Assembly: GCA_037447655.1 (NCBI GenBank)
Contig: JBBHKE010003562.1
Span: forward strand, 85,458 to 145,457
Source of the DNA: Zygnema cylindricum
Taxonomy: Eukaryota; Streptophyta; Zygnematophyceae; Zygnematales; Zygnemataceae
Reading direction: 5' to 3'
DNA: 60,000 bases
A program made the position numbers and the translations under genes. The notes beneath the pieces were generated by a model. It saw only the letters and a program-made list of their open reading frames with translations, made no database searches and was not told where the DNA came from. The first letter of the stretch is position 1. Every line of letters begins with the position of its first letter. This document shows, one piece after another, positions 45,402 to 56,930 of the stretch.

Positions 45402-46198
45402 CAGATTGTTTTTTTATTTTTATCTACAGACCGTAACGCGTCTCCACGTTAACACGGAAATAAATCGGGTGGCAAAAAAAATGGTACAAAATTTGACGCC
45501 TTCCGTACGTCATGCCGCGCTGGCGCGCTTGTAATTTTCTTGGATCCAAGTGCAGTACTATAGCACCCGAAAACGAATATAGTAAAAATCGTACGGAATT
45601 TAATGATAAATTAAATTCATATAATGAGAGGACGCCAGCATGGAATAGCTTCTTAATTGCGTTACGTCACCACAGGTGAATATTATATTTTGCCGCTGTT
45701 GTTCCTCTGTCATACACGCCAAATCCACACTAAAAACGAACTATGGCCGCAATTCCGTAAATAATTAAGTATGCGATATCACCATGTGACGACAGCGTTT
45801 CGCGCCTTAATTGTCCGTACAGTTTTCGTACTATACAGAAAGAATATCGTGAACGTTCCTTAAGATTCCATTTTTTTAATCCACAGCCGACATTTCTGTA
45901 TGGGCTTGGGCTTTGTCTCACATGGCATCCAATGGCCTTCGGCTCCATCGATTCGAATTTATTTGACTTATCAACAAAGGTGTCCAATTCGTACGGAATC
46001 TATGCGCATAGGACATCTATGCTTATCAACGTTCAGATTGACCGTACGGTTTGTCTCACACGTGCGTCTGTTTCCTTCGGCCATAAATTGCGGAAGTCCA
46101 TCGATTTGAACTTCAAAGCGAGTGCCAACAAAAAAAAGAAGAAAAAAAAAACACAGGAAAAAAAGACAGCGGGCATTCGCCAGAAAAAACAAAAAGTC
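45402..46198. other. Upstream region of the CAP gene
   Basis: The presumed promoter and 5' leader lie here. A diverged ~135-bp direct repeat (TTGTCTCACA...CCTTCGG...CATCGATT) is at 45913-45965 and 46050-46118. An A-rich tract precedes the start codon. No TATA box can be singled out. Confidence 0.45.
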
Positions 46199-49100
46199 AT
46201 GGGGAAACCCGGGTTTTCCGGTTCCCTTCTCCTTGCGCTAGCTTGCGCCACGTGTCTTGTCTCTAATTGCCCGCTAGCCCTCGCAGAAGCTGAGACTTCG
46301 ACTCTTTCGAATGTCGTTTTTCGAGCGAAACCTGAAGGGCTGCGAGGTACAGTGGTCCCCCCTCGACTTTCCTTTATTTTATTTTATTTTATTTTATTTT
46401 CTCAGCTTTCTTTTTTATTTCAGTTTTTATTTTCAACACTATTTTGACATTTTTTCCACATTAGTTTTTGACTCAAGAACGAAGCTTTATGGGTGTCGTG
46501 TGGTTTTTTTTTCCCGCCTTTTTATTTCAACATTTATTTTCAACATTGTTTTCCACACTAATCTCAACTAATCAACAAATGCTCGATGGGTGTCGTGTGG
46601 TTTTTGTCGTTTGCGGTTCAATCTAAGTCTAATTGTATTGTCATTTTAGTGAGCACCTCCTATCATCATTTTTATTTTCTTTGCTTATTTAAATGTCCAT
46701 TTTAATTCGTTGCACGTTCGTTTCCTATTTGTTCTATTTCTGTTTGTTTTTGTGTCGTTTTTGGTTTTTTATTTCTTTTATTTCCTTCGTTACTTGTTTC
46801 CGCCTTCGCTTCTTTCCATTTCCATAGTATTGATTTATCTAATTTCCGTTTTTTGTTCGCTTTATGCCCGTTTATATCCGTTTTCAATCGGTTTATTCAA
46901 CATTTTCCAGGCGGCTCATCGGCAAGAAACCAAATCACGCAAACTGCAACAATGGGAACATGGATCTCAATCTGGCAAAAACCCCAATATAAGGGGACCA
47001 CTAGACGACAAAGAGCCGTACCCGGATGCCAAAATCTCCAATCTCCGTTCAAGGCGAATGTGCTGTCCATGAAAATAGAGTGGAACGTAAAAGATTCGTT
47101 TAAACTCCATTCTATGTGCAAAGCTGTATATTTTTGGACTGACGTCAATTGCTACGGATGGGGTATATACTGGACTGTTCCCGGAAATGTCGGGAATCCG
47201 AATAAATACGATTATCCGGTTTATTCGTATCCGTAAGTTTTTTTTTTTTTTTTTTTTTTGTATCTGATCTTGTTGAATGCAACGTTGCTGAATTTTATTT
47301 TTTATAAAACTAGATGCCTCGGGTTTAATCTGTTTTTTAATAGTTATATATGTTTTTTTCTGGTCTATTTTCTTCCAGGGAATTTACTGGAAAATATACA
47401 AAGATTAATGCGATTGAATGCGAATTGGGTGAGTTTTTTTTCCCCAAATTATTCTGAGAAAATATACTAAAGAAAGTTTATCCACGAAAGGCCAAAAAAG
47501 GAAAAACACATAAATGGAAGAGGCCAAAAATAAAAGTCATGATATTGGGAATCGTGGTAGTCACGAAGCAAAAAAAACAAAGTTAAATGCTATTGTTTTT
47601 GTTAATGTAAACGTTATTATTGTTGTTGTGTACTCTTAGTTGTTGTTATTTTGATATTCATCGATAATGGTGTAGGTATTTGGTAATTGGTGATTGGCGA
47701 CTGTAATCGGGGATTTTATTATTACTAGTTTACTATCTGTGCCTATGATAAAAAAATTCCTCTCTTTTTCTGCTGAAGCATCGTTTACCGGACCGGATTT
47801 TGCTTTTCCAACAGAAATCTTAAACCCCTATTTGCGTTAATGCAGTTTTTGTTTTGTCTTCCCTTTGAACACGAAACAATGCTAATGAAATTATTTGCTT
47901 AATCATTAACCCTTATCATTTCTGTGGTTCATAATTACTATTAATCATTACTTGCGCACAAGAACTGGGCATGTTTTCTTTCTAAGAGGCATTCTATTGT
48001 AACTCATGTGTGTTCAAAATGCAATGGAATTGTCCATCTAAAACAATCACTATAGTATAGAAGACTCAAAATTTGTCCACCCACATCCTGTACATTTCAA
48101 GATTTGATGGAAGAATGCTTCCTATTTGACAATGTGTGACCATGTTTTTATATGTCTAATAGCTCACAAAATGATGTCTTGTCTCTTTACTTACAAGTTC
48201 TTCATTCTCATGCTCACTCTACCAATTGTTTTTTTTGTTGACTAATCCTAACAGCTTCAACAACTCCATCCTTACCTCCTCCTCGACTCCCTCCTCCAAC
48301 TCTCCGACCTCCTCCTCCTGCTGGGGCAGATTTTGGGTGTCTCGCACCCCACAATGCTGCCAGGGCGGCGGTCGGAGTTTCCGGTCTCATATGGAGCACC
48401 ACTTGTGAGTTACAAAGGCCATGGCTGACCACTTATATCTTTGTATGTTTTGGTACAATCGAGCTCCTTTTCATTTTATTTATTAGATAACTGTGGCTGT
48501 TTCGCTATTTCGAGTGGGACTCCTTATTTGCTCGCATGTTATCTTTACAATGTTTTGTCTTTACAAGGAGTGTAGTTTCTAAAATTTGTGCACCGTATTT
48601 GTATGCTTGAGTATCACATCAAGCTTCTAAATTTTTTACTTCTTAACATTGAAATGCTTAACTATGACTAGCTCCTCTACAACTTAATAGTTGTATGCTT
48701 GAGTATGACATTGAACTCCCATAAATTTTGCAAAAATGCTTCTATGACATTTAGGCTCTTTGCAGCTTACTATTAGTATGCTTTAGTATAACATCGAGCT
48801 TCTATGATAAGTTCATGAATTAGGCAATCAGGGTTGTACGGCTTTCTTGTGTGTGACCATCCGCATTTGCTTTTTTGTTGTGTTTGCCATGTGAGTCAAA
48901 CGATGGCTGGAATTTAATTGACATTTGGCCATATTGACAAGAATATTGGGACTCCGTAATTGTGATATTTTCTGGTTTCATGTCCACACCATTCAAAAGA
49001 TGTCCATACGATGCTTCCCTCAAGAAATTATTGCTAACAACTTAACCTTACCCACTTGCCGTTGTTGCAGTGGTAGCTTCGGCTTTACAATGGGCAAATA

Positions 49101-49292
49101 AGCTGCGAGATAATTCCTGCGGGTTTTATCATTCCGGTGGTCCATTTGGAGAGAATTTATATAAAATGTGGGGAGGCGTGCCAACATGCGCCATGGCGGT
49201 TGGTTCTTGGGTGGATGAGAAGGCTGATTATGACTATAGTTCTAACAAATGCGCTTCTGGCAAAGTGTGTGGTCACTACACACAGGTCTCGT

Positions 49293-49323
<31 letters not shown>

Positions 49324-49734
49324 GTCTATTTTTTACATAAAAGAGATGGAGAGGGTGAGCTTTCTCTCTTTCGTTCTCTTTCTCTCTCAGTACAATTAAT
49401 CACTTTCTTGTATTCATATGAAACAATCATATGGCATGCATGTGAAAATTGTTCCTGATCATGTTCTTTCAACCATAAAAATCTTTTGACTTTGTGTACT
49501 GTTCATGTTAAACACCAACAAGCTTTCAAAGCTTTCAAATGCTAAAATTACGCTGATTAATGGGCTTGCTCTAAACTAGAAAGTATTTGCTACTATCTTG
49601 TTTTGCAGATTGTGTGGAGAAATAGCAAACGGGTCGGATGTGCGAGATCAACCTGCAGTGTCAAAGATAATATTTATATTTGGGTATGTCAATATGATCC
49701 TCCTGGAAACTATAATGGGGAGAGGCCCTACTAG
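46199..49734 (+). CDS. Secreted CAP/PR-1-family protein with N-terminal betagamma-crystallin-like module
   Basis: Six exons join in frame: 46199-46346, 46911-47232, 47379-47428, 48255-48404, 49071-49285, 49609-49734. All have GT-AG borders, giving 1011 nt and 336 residues. Residues 1-29 are a signal peptide (hydrophobic LLLALACATCLV, cleavage likely after LALA), so the protein is extracellular or vacuolar. Residues about 66-172 show two Greek-key-like motifs (IWQKPQYKGT; VYFWTDVNCYGWG) with four cysteines. I read this as a betagamma-crystallin-like fold by inference. Residues 175-197 are proline-rich. Residues 200-336 are the CAP domain: His206, Glu251, Glu273 and His292 form the cavity tetrad, with signatures GHYTQIVW and WVCQYDPPGNY. 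The CAP part is PR-1-like; PR-1 proteins are linked to sterol binding and defence. The ATG 46199 is preferred over an upstream in-frame ATG (45932) because it gives a clean signal peptide. The gene appears intact. Confidence 0.88.
48600..48810 (+). repeat. Diverged ~90-bp repeat in CAP intron 4
   Basis: TATGCTT.AGTAT.ACAT..A occurs near 48602, 48693 and 48777. Each is followed by CTTC or CTCC and AT-rich sequence. Confidence 0.6.
49286..49390 (+). repeat. CT-rich microsatellite at the start of CAP intron 5
   Basis: Runs of CTCTCT begin ten bases after the donor GTCTCG and continue, interrupted, to about 49390. Confidence 0.85.
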
Positions 49735-49741
49735 GAGGACG

Positions 49742-50715
49742 GCAAAGGTTTCGGGGATGGTGGTTGGTCATTATCCCGTCTAATAACATGCTTTAGAAGT
49801 TGGAATGGTTCAACTTCATCGCTCAAGAAAAGAGGGTCTGGCAGTAATTTCAAGGTTAGGAATAAATTTCAGGGAAATGTTTCTTCAAATTATTTCCATT
49901 TATGGGTAATATATTTTTTGAATGAAAACTTTGGCTGAGGGTCTGGCAGTAATTTCAAGGTTAGGAATAAATTTCAGGGAAATGTTTCTTCAAATTATTT
50001 CCATTTATGGGTAATATATTTTTTGAATGAAAACTTTGGCTTTTACTTTTGTGGATGATTTTGCAAACTTTTTATTCTATGCCAAAGCAATTGTGACAAT
50101 TGATGGTGGTTGCGGTTGTTGGAAACGTCTAAACATGTCATGTTAGACCTGTAGATTGAAAACCATTTACGCTTGTTCAGGACAAGCCTGTGTGGTTGTA
50201 TACAAAATTTTCTTTGGTTGCTGTCCAAACACCCAGTTGCCCGCGAAATCTACAATTGTTTGTGGAACAAACACAGTAAACATTTTCACAATCTTTCGGA
50301 TGGTGAAGTTTCCGGGGATGGTGGCTGGAAAATATCTTGTCTAATAACCTTTTTAAAAGTTGGAATGGTTCAACTTCTTCGCTCAAGAAAAGAGGGTATG
50401 GCAGTAAATCTCATTAAGTTTTGAACAAATTGCATGGAAATGTTTCTTTAAATTATTTCCATTTATGGGTAATATATTTCTTGAATGAAAATGTTGACTT
50501 CTACTTGTATGGGTTATTTCTTAAACTTGCTATTTTCCCCAAGCAATTGTGACATTTGATGGTGGTTGTGATTCTTGAAAACGTCTAACATGTGATGTTA
50601 GACATGCCTGAAAGGTCGTATGCATTTTTCTTTGGTTGCTCTGCAAACACCCGGTAGCCTACAAAATCCATAATTGTTTGAGGACCAAACACACTTAACA
50701 ATTTTCATTCTTTTC
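49742..50715 (+). repeat. Nested tandem duplications downstream of the CAP gene
   Basis: A ~560-bp unit (GGTTTC.GGGGATGGTGG.TGG ... ACAATTGTGAC ... CAAACACCC) occurs at about 49742 and 50298. Within the first copy a 102-bp segment (GGTCTGGCAGTAATTTC... TGAAAACTTTGGCT) is duplicated without visible differences at 49837 and 49939. The segment covers the CAP 3' end from just after the stop. Confidence 0.8.
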
Positions 50716-51449
50716 AAGGAGCCCAGATTGAATAGTAATTTCCATCCCTCGGAAGTGTACTATTTGAGTATTCCGAACTAAACCATTTTAATGACAAAGC
50801 AAATCCCTCCCATTATTGTGCCAATTATTTGTTTATAGTCTTATGCACGCTTGTTTTCAAAGGTCCATTGAATATTTTATTGTATATAGGTGACAGAACG
50901 AGATATTGCAATTAACATGCAAGTTTCCCATGAATTTACATCGTCAATTCTAAAAGTTTTAGAACATAAACAGACATGGTGTATGTGCCACCTGCACACG
51001 AAACGAAACACACGCGCACGAAACAAAAGTGACGCGAAACGAAGACGTACGTTTCGCCGCCAAACATCAATAATCCAAATGATGTAACCAACAAAACGTA
51101 CTCAAAATGTGTACTCACGAATCGAAGCGGAACGCTTCGATCGCCAACCCGATATGTAAGTGACGTTCAAAACATAATGTCACAAATTGACCCGTGCGAA
51201 GTACTCGCACCAAATATCTTGGCACTCGCACAAAATATCTTTGCACTCACACCAAATATCCCAATACGAATACATAGAGGCGAATCGAATTCGCGCGCTT
51301 CTTACGCGAACACGAAGTACACTGCAGTTCACTGAAACGTCACTTCGCGCGATTCAACAATGAATCTAACAACCCCCCGGACCCCATCTCATTGGCAAAA
51401 TCGCCAAAACTCCTCAAAACGAAACCCCACGCGATTTCTGCCGCTTTGC
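50716..51449. other. Spacer, possible LTR sequence
   Basis: It includes three ~22-bp units ending CAAATATC or AAAATATC (ACTCGCACCAAATATCTTGG and relatives, 51206-51260) and CG-rich sequence. It could be the LTR following the purine tract at 51472-51481 on the minus strand. No coding homology. Confidence 0.4.
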
Positions 51450-51496
51450 CGATTCTCACAAAAACGTAACAGTCCCCCTCTTTATTGTGAGAATCG
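51450..51496. other. Perfect 12-bp stem-loop around a polypurine tract
   Basis: CGATTCTCACAA at 51450-51461 pairs with TTGTGAGAATCG at 51485-51496. The 23-base loop contains CAGTCCCCCTCTTTA, which on the minus strand reads as a purine tract followed by TGTTACG, like an LTR start. Confidence 0.7.
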
Positions 51497-52064
51497 TCGA
51501 ACTCCAAATTCCTCCAAAATAATCATCAGCGGACCAGCGCCACATCTGTCACTCTGCCAATTCGCCCAAAAGGTCAACATTCCTTCTCATACTGGTAAAA
51601 TCGCCATGAAGCGTATCCAACTCCAATACTCCAATACGCTGTCGCTCTCTCCTCGAAAGTTACATAAATGATTGCGTAACCATACTTGACTACGCCACAT
51701 GGCACATCGTCATTTGTTTAATCAGCGTCAAACATTTGTCGGCTGCCGTTCCAAATAATTGCGTAACCGACGGGTGAATTTTTGAAATCAAGGTTCGAAT
51801 ATTGCCGCCCCAATTTGCATTCAAAATATTACAAAAAACACTCCAATGAATCTTCAGTTCTTCATCAAACCGAACACATGTCACTTATTGATCGCACCAT
51901 ACTAATATCAAAAGATTATTGTCACATGATAACGCCTCGATTGACAATATATGACGGCGATCAAAAACGACCGCCTAAATATCAAGCATAATTCATTTTC
52001 CAATGTACGTTAGGCGTCCAATGGCCTCACCGTATGGAACGAATTCTTTAGCTCTCATCTATAA
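51497..52064. other. Spacer, no gene recognised
   Basis: A minus-strand frame at 51884-51690 is open but matches nothing I know. Confidence 0.35.
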
Positions 52065-53038
52065 GGGTACGTCCCCATGTAATCGGTACTTTGATAAAGC
52101 ATTTTGGACTGTAGTAAAGATTCTATGTACTACTTTGAAGAGTGTCCCTATGTGCGAAAATGAAATCGCAACTTTGAAATGTGACGGTTGTAGACGTAGG
52201 TACAACTTGTGACGGTTGTAGAAATAGATACAACTTGTGACGATTGAAGACGACTACAAACTTTCGACAATTAGTGACGCCAACAAAAATATCGACAATG
52301 GTAGACGTCTAGATTTTTTGAGAAATTGTAGATGTTTAAGATTTGGTGACATTGTGACGTCATGCTCACTTGTGACGACGTCGAGGTCACTGGTTCAATT
52401 AATTTCCGCCACGGTTTCCCGATTTCGTTTTTCCTACTTTTCTCACTCGACTTGCCATAAAAAAAAAACATAAAAATTGTCAAAAATAATATTTTAAAAA
52501 GATATTTCATTTTATACCAATATTGTTGTCTCATTCTAAAAAGTGTGAGATAAAAGCGATAGTGTGAGAGGGAGAGGGGAGAGGCGACAACGGCGCAAAA
52601 TTTTGCAAAAGACCCCATGAATATAAGTGGAGGTCTAAGACCCCTTCAATTTTTTTTGCGTACATCAGCGTGACGGGCACGGAGAAAAATAGCGAGGACT
52701 CTCCCTCGTCCTAAGACTTTCCCACTCTTGTGGCGCGTACGTGGGTCATTTTTCATTCGCTGTTTGGGAGGTACTTTAACTAAAAACACCGCCTCGAGGA
52801 GATTTTGGATGAAGTTTTTTGATGGGCTAGATTCTCTTGCCCTTGGGTCGAAAAAAGTAAAACGCCAAAATGAGTTCACATAACGAAAAACATGCAGTAC
52901 ATTCAAAGTATAGAATTGACGTTCACTGTACTGTGATAAAAATGATTTTTTCGTAGTGGTGACGTTTTCTCAAAGTTCCTTGAATTTTAGGGCAAAACAA
53001 CATGAAAAGCTGATACTTTAATGGATGGGAACGTACCT
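52065..53038. mobile_element. TTA/TAA-flanked TIR element (Harbinger-like), 974 bp
   Basis: Left end GGGTACGTCCCCAT. The right end ATGGGAACGTACCT is inverted with a few mismatches. TAA precedes and TTA follows. The left 580 bp are homologous (inverted) to 40300-40830, including TGTGACGGTTGTAGACG and CGCCACGGTTTCCCGATTT-like blocks. Non-coding. Confidence 0.7.
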
Positions 53039-54570
53039 TTAGGGTATACTAACATTAGGAGGTCTTTATAATAGTACGTGCAACAATATTTATGCAATAC
53101 AGAGGCTTCAACTACATTGCGTATCGTTTTTAAATGTGTTTTTATATACGTGTTGTGATTTGAGTGGCTCCACGTAAGTTGACCATTGTCAAGCTCATGT
53201 GCTTTTCAGGCATGCCTTTATATCACCAAGGATTTCCGGGCCCCTTTTTCCCTGTACGACCCTCAGAGTACGGATGAGTGAGTGCACCAAGCTGGACGAG
53301 ATCCTTGTATTTCCTAAACTGAGCGGAACACACTTTATTTGGCGCCAAACGGAGGCCGGATGACAAAGTTCTACCGTCTCAAAAATTGCAATTCCGTTAC
53401 AGGGAGCCATTTGCCACCAGCCCCCGTGGGGGGTACATTGTGGATTGCCACGTAACTTTTCGGGCTTGCATTTAGATTATGCTGGTATCCGTCAGTAGAA
53501 ATTTAGTTCAGTCTCAGCTGACTTTTCGTCCATTTATTACGTTAGGTCAAAGTCTGGCAAGTTAGTGTCATTTTCAGGATTTTGTCTTATAATTGTGGAC
53601 CGAATAAATACTTCCGCCGCGGATCTAGCCGTAGTCCGGATCAAAACTTTTTGCCCCGAGTGTAGTACGGATTAATTTGTCTTGTGTCAGTTCAATTACA
53701 CTTGCTTGCCGCTCATTGGTTAATAGCATAGCTTTGACTTTTGGACTCGCAATTTGACAAACTTTGATGTATAAGGCACTTGGGGTCGAAGGAGACAGGT
53801 TGCTTTTCAGTACTGTCTCCTGTGAAAACCCTCAGAAATTCCAACAAACCTTCTATTGGAGAATCTTTGTGTTGTTTCGACTCTATTGCCATCTTGGTTT
53901 TGGATCTGTCATTTGTGGAAGTCATAGTCCGGGCGGGTAGTTGGCACTATCTTCATTTTTGGGTGATTTTGGACTTTTTGCTGTTTGGAACCGAGAAGAG
54001 TCTGGTCGGTTTCGAGCTGCGGACACCGAAGGTTGCGGGAGTACCATACATTTTTGATGATACTATCGGGAGAGGGGTCGCCTTTTTCTCATTCTCATCG
54101 TTGATTGCTGGGGTATGTTGAGCTCGTTTCGCTACATTTCACATTTTATATCTTTTATTCTCTTTTGTGGGGCAAGGTGATATTGTTAAATCTGGCAAGC
54201 AAATCATATTTATTTATATATATATCTACGTGATAGTGCATTTGTGTCTTCATCTAGAGTTCTCTTTGCTTTGGAGTTACGGTTCCAAAGTAAACTGAAA
54301 TCTCTCCCCTGGATCAGGACAGTGGGTTTTGAGGGAACAAATGCTATAGACTTCCTGTAGACAAAGCACAGTACTGAAAAGCAACCTTGTGTGCTCGGAT
54401 TGGAGGGGATAGGAACTTGAACTTCGGAAGCTCTCTTTTTGGAAGTGAGTTCTAGAGATATTCCATATTATTTCTCTCGTTCCCTTTGTCGTCCGCTTAT
54501 ACTAGTAAAAAATAAAAATAAATTATGGCAACCAAAACACCAAATCTTTACTCACAAAGCTCACACGTAC
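53039..54570. other. Region between TIR element and lectin exon
   Basis: It should contain downstream exons and the 3' end of the lectin gene if that gene is real. A minus-strand frame at 53410-53195 and a plus-strand frame at 53780-54121 are open, but neither is recognisable. Confidence 0.35.
53798..54386. repeat. 19-bp perfect inverted repeat pair 550 bp apart
   Basis: GGTTGCTTTTCAGTACTGT at 53798-53816 and its exact inverse at 54368-54386. No flanking duplication is evident. It may be a MITE or part of a hairpin. Confidence 0.55.
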
Positions 54571-54952
54571 CTTTCACATAAACCTGCACTTCACGAAGAG
54601 TCATCTGCGTGTTTTTCATTGTGCAAACCCACACCCAACGGGCTTTCACTTCTCCAAAACTCTTTTCGAAAGGATACGCAATTTCGTAATTGGTATAATT
54701 GTAGACATTCGACTTTTCACATTTTGAAGCTCTTTTGAAATATTGACTAACACCGCTAACCCAAACTTCAACTTTATTGAAGTATTCATAAATAGCTTTT
54801 GAAGTATTGTCGAATCGACTGTACAACACCACAGACTGGATAGGGAACAATCAATGTAGATCAATCACAACATAAGGTGTGGAGCCCTCTATGCTTGTCG
54901 TCGTGCATTGAGAGGTCGAAAAAGTTCCATTTGCGGGAATTTTGTCATCCAT
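54571..54952 (-). pseudogene. F5/8 type C (discoidin/fucolectin-like) exon with in-frame TGA
   Basis: Minus strand from ATG 54952. Visible blocks: NGTFSTSQC and PYVVIDLH, then a TGA at 54853-54851. The same frame continues LFPIQSVVLYSRFDN, FNKVEVWVSG, KARWVWVCTMK and MTLREVQVYVKG to a GTACGT donor at 54570. The order (VIDL, SVVLYSR, V.VW, RWV.V, EVQV) fits a galactose-binding jelly-roll domain of the F5/8C class. Such lectins bind carbohydrates outside the cell. The stop may be a TGG-to-TGA change, a sequencing error or a true null. Neighbouring exons were not found. Confidence 0.6.
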
Positions 54953-55017
54953 AATATTTATAAAATATATAATGAAATATTATTACATTTATATGATTAT
55001 AAAAATATCCCATAACC

Positions 55018-56015
55018 TGGAACTCTATGTCCTCCATTGGACTAAAGAGTATAGGAAGCCTCTATATAGTTATTGATTAACCCAATTTCAATGGCAACCT
55101 ATGCTACCCAAGCAAATAAGTAGACAATCTGACTGCACCTCTGTGGAGTATGGACTCCCCTTAGTCCGTATCAAAAAGAATCACTGAAAACGGCTAACGA
55201 GCCAATAAGTTATGAGCAGGCAAAAATGCCAGTTTTATACAAAGCTCTCTTAGAGAGAGAAGACTATCTTCCCGATTTTCCTAAGTCCTAAATCCCTCTC
55301 ACAACCCCTATCTACTGAAGTACGCACCAATCACGTGATTGTAAAGTACAGAAAGGTACTATGGTCGGTGTCTTTTCTGTACTGCTTGTGTACGACAAGG
55401 CCACTGAGCAGACGCGTGTCTTTTTTCCACTCGTCCGTATGTTCCCCGGAATTCCCGCGACCAAATATCATCTCTCCACGTAGCGCCAGGTCATGCCACA
55501 TTGTTAAACGTCAAAGTGACCATTCCGCGATCTCGGCAGTGATATGCGCCTTCGGATTAAATCCGACATTAAATGTCGACCGTCGAACCACATGTCCGAT
55601 TCATTTGTTTCGTGCGAAATGACGTCCGCTTTGAAATACTTTAACTAGTTTTATGTTCCTTTGTTCACATTTCAGTTAATTTGTTTCAAGATCATGTATC
55701 TGTTTAAATACGTATCACACCCCATGTATTTTAACGGACTTCATGACAGACTGGTTAGAGCTACCAGCTGCGCCGTACTCTACCGGTCGGAGGATCGAGT
55801 CCTGCCGGACTCAACCTTTTGTTTGAGAGTAACATTTATCACTCTTTAGTCTTACCTGCAGAACTAAGGCAGCCATAGCTTAACCACCCTCTCTATCTTT
55901 CAGTGACTACAACAAGTATGGGGGCTAGAGAGAGGAGGTGAAGACAAGCTGTCTGCCCTTTTCTTTTACTTATACTAACCTATTTATACCTAGAAAATAC
56001 TTTAGAAATCAATGA
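55018..56015 (+). repeat. ~1-kb dispersed repeat, copy 2
   Basis: Starts TGGAACTCTATGTCC, as copy 1 starts TGAAACTCTA. It is directly followed by copy 3. Shared blocks: CCTAAGTCCTA, CTCACAACCCCTATCTA, GATCTCGGCA, the tRNA-like segment and CCTAGAAAATACTTTAGAAATCAATG. Confidence 0.75.
55744..55817 (+). other. tRNA-like segment in repeat copy 2
   Basis: GACTGGTTAGAGC (D-loop-like), then GGATCGAGTCC (one mismatch from the B box GGTTCGANTCC), then TTTT. The acceptor stem does not pair, so it is not a functional tRNA. Confidence 0.5.
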
Positions 56016-56930
56016 ATTCCAACAGCAACCACTGCTTCTCAAGAAAACAAGTTGAAAATCTGATTGCATCCTTGTGCACCTTAGACTCCCTTGAGTACGT
56101 AAGAAAAAGAATCTCTGAAAACTCCGAACCAGTCGATAAGTTATGGGGTGGCAAAGATGCCAATTTTATAAAAACTCTCAAAAGGAGAGAGGACTATCTA
56201 CCAGATTTTTCTAAGTCCTAGTTACCTCTCACAACCCCTATCTAGTAACTCTACGAACAAATCATATCACTGTATAGTACAAGAAAGTATTACCCTTGAT
56301 GTACTTTTTGTACGGCCTCTGTACGACAATGCCATTAGGCGGACGCGTGTCCACTTTTCACTCGTTTGTACGTTCCTTGTAATTCCCACGACCAAATTAT
56401 ATCTCTCCATGTGGGCTCAGGTCATGCCACGTCACAAAACGCAAAAGTGAACATTCCGGGATCTCGGCAATGATGTCCGCCGTTGGATAAAAGCCAGCAT
56501 TCAATCTTGACCGTCGAAACAAATGTACGATTCATTTGTTTCGTGCGGTATTATGTTCGTACTGTATATAGCTAGTTCTATGTCTTTTCATTTGTATTTC
56601 CGTTAATCCGTTTATAGATCGTAACAGAGTTTAAATATTAATCATACCCTATATACTTTAACAAACTTTTATGACAGACCGGTTAGAGCTGACGATTACG
56701 CCTCGCTCTGCCGGTCGGGGGTTCGAGTCCTGCCAGACTCAACTTTTTGTTAAGAGTGACATAAGTCACTTTTCAGTCTTGCTTATTAGGTTGAGGGAGC
56801 CATGGCTTCCCTTCTCTCTCTCTCTCTTTCAGTGACTACAACAATTATGGGGGATAGAGAGGAAAGGTGAAAGCAGGCTATTTTCTTGTATTTTAGACCT
56901 AGAAAATATCTTATAAATCTAGCGTTTTTC
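56016..56930 (+). repeat. ~1-kb dispersed repeat, copy 3
   Basis: Tandem to copy 2 but lacking the first ~75 bp. Same order of shared blocks. Confidence 0.75.
56672..56748 (+). other. tRNA-like segment in repeat copy 3
   Basis: GGTTAGAGC at 56681, then an arm GACGA-TTACGCC-TCGCT (ACG in the anticodon position), an exact B box GGTTCGAGTCC at 56720-56730 and a T5 run at 56743. The D stem and acceptor stem do not pair, so it looks tRNA-derived rather than functional. Confidence 0.5.

Noticed and set aside
45932-46198. Longer N-terminus for the CAP protein from ATG 45932
   Set aside because: It would put a lysine tract before the signal peptide; ATG 46199 gives a normal secreted start.
54439-54738. 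Plus-strand 99-codon frame
   Set aside because: Shadow of the F5/8C exon on the other strand, with no homology.
56672-56748. Functional tRNA-Arg(ACG) gene
   Set aside because: D stem and acceptor stem do not pair and the sister copies lack the anticodon arm.
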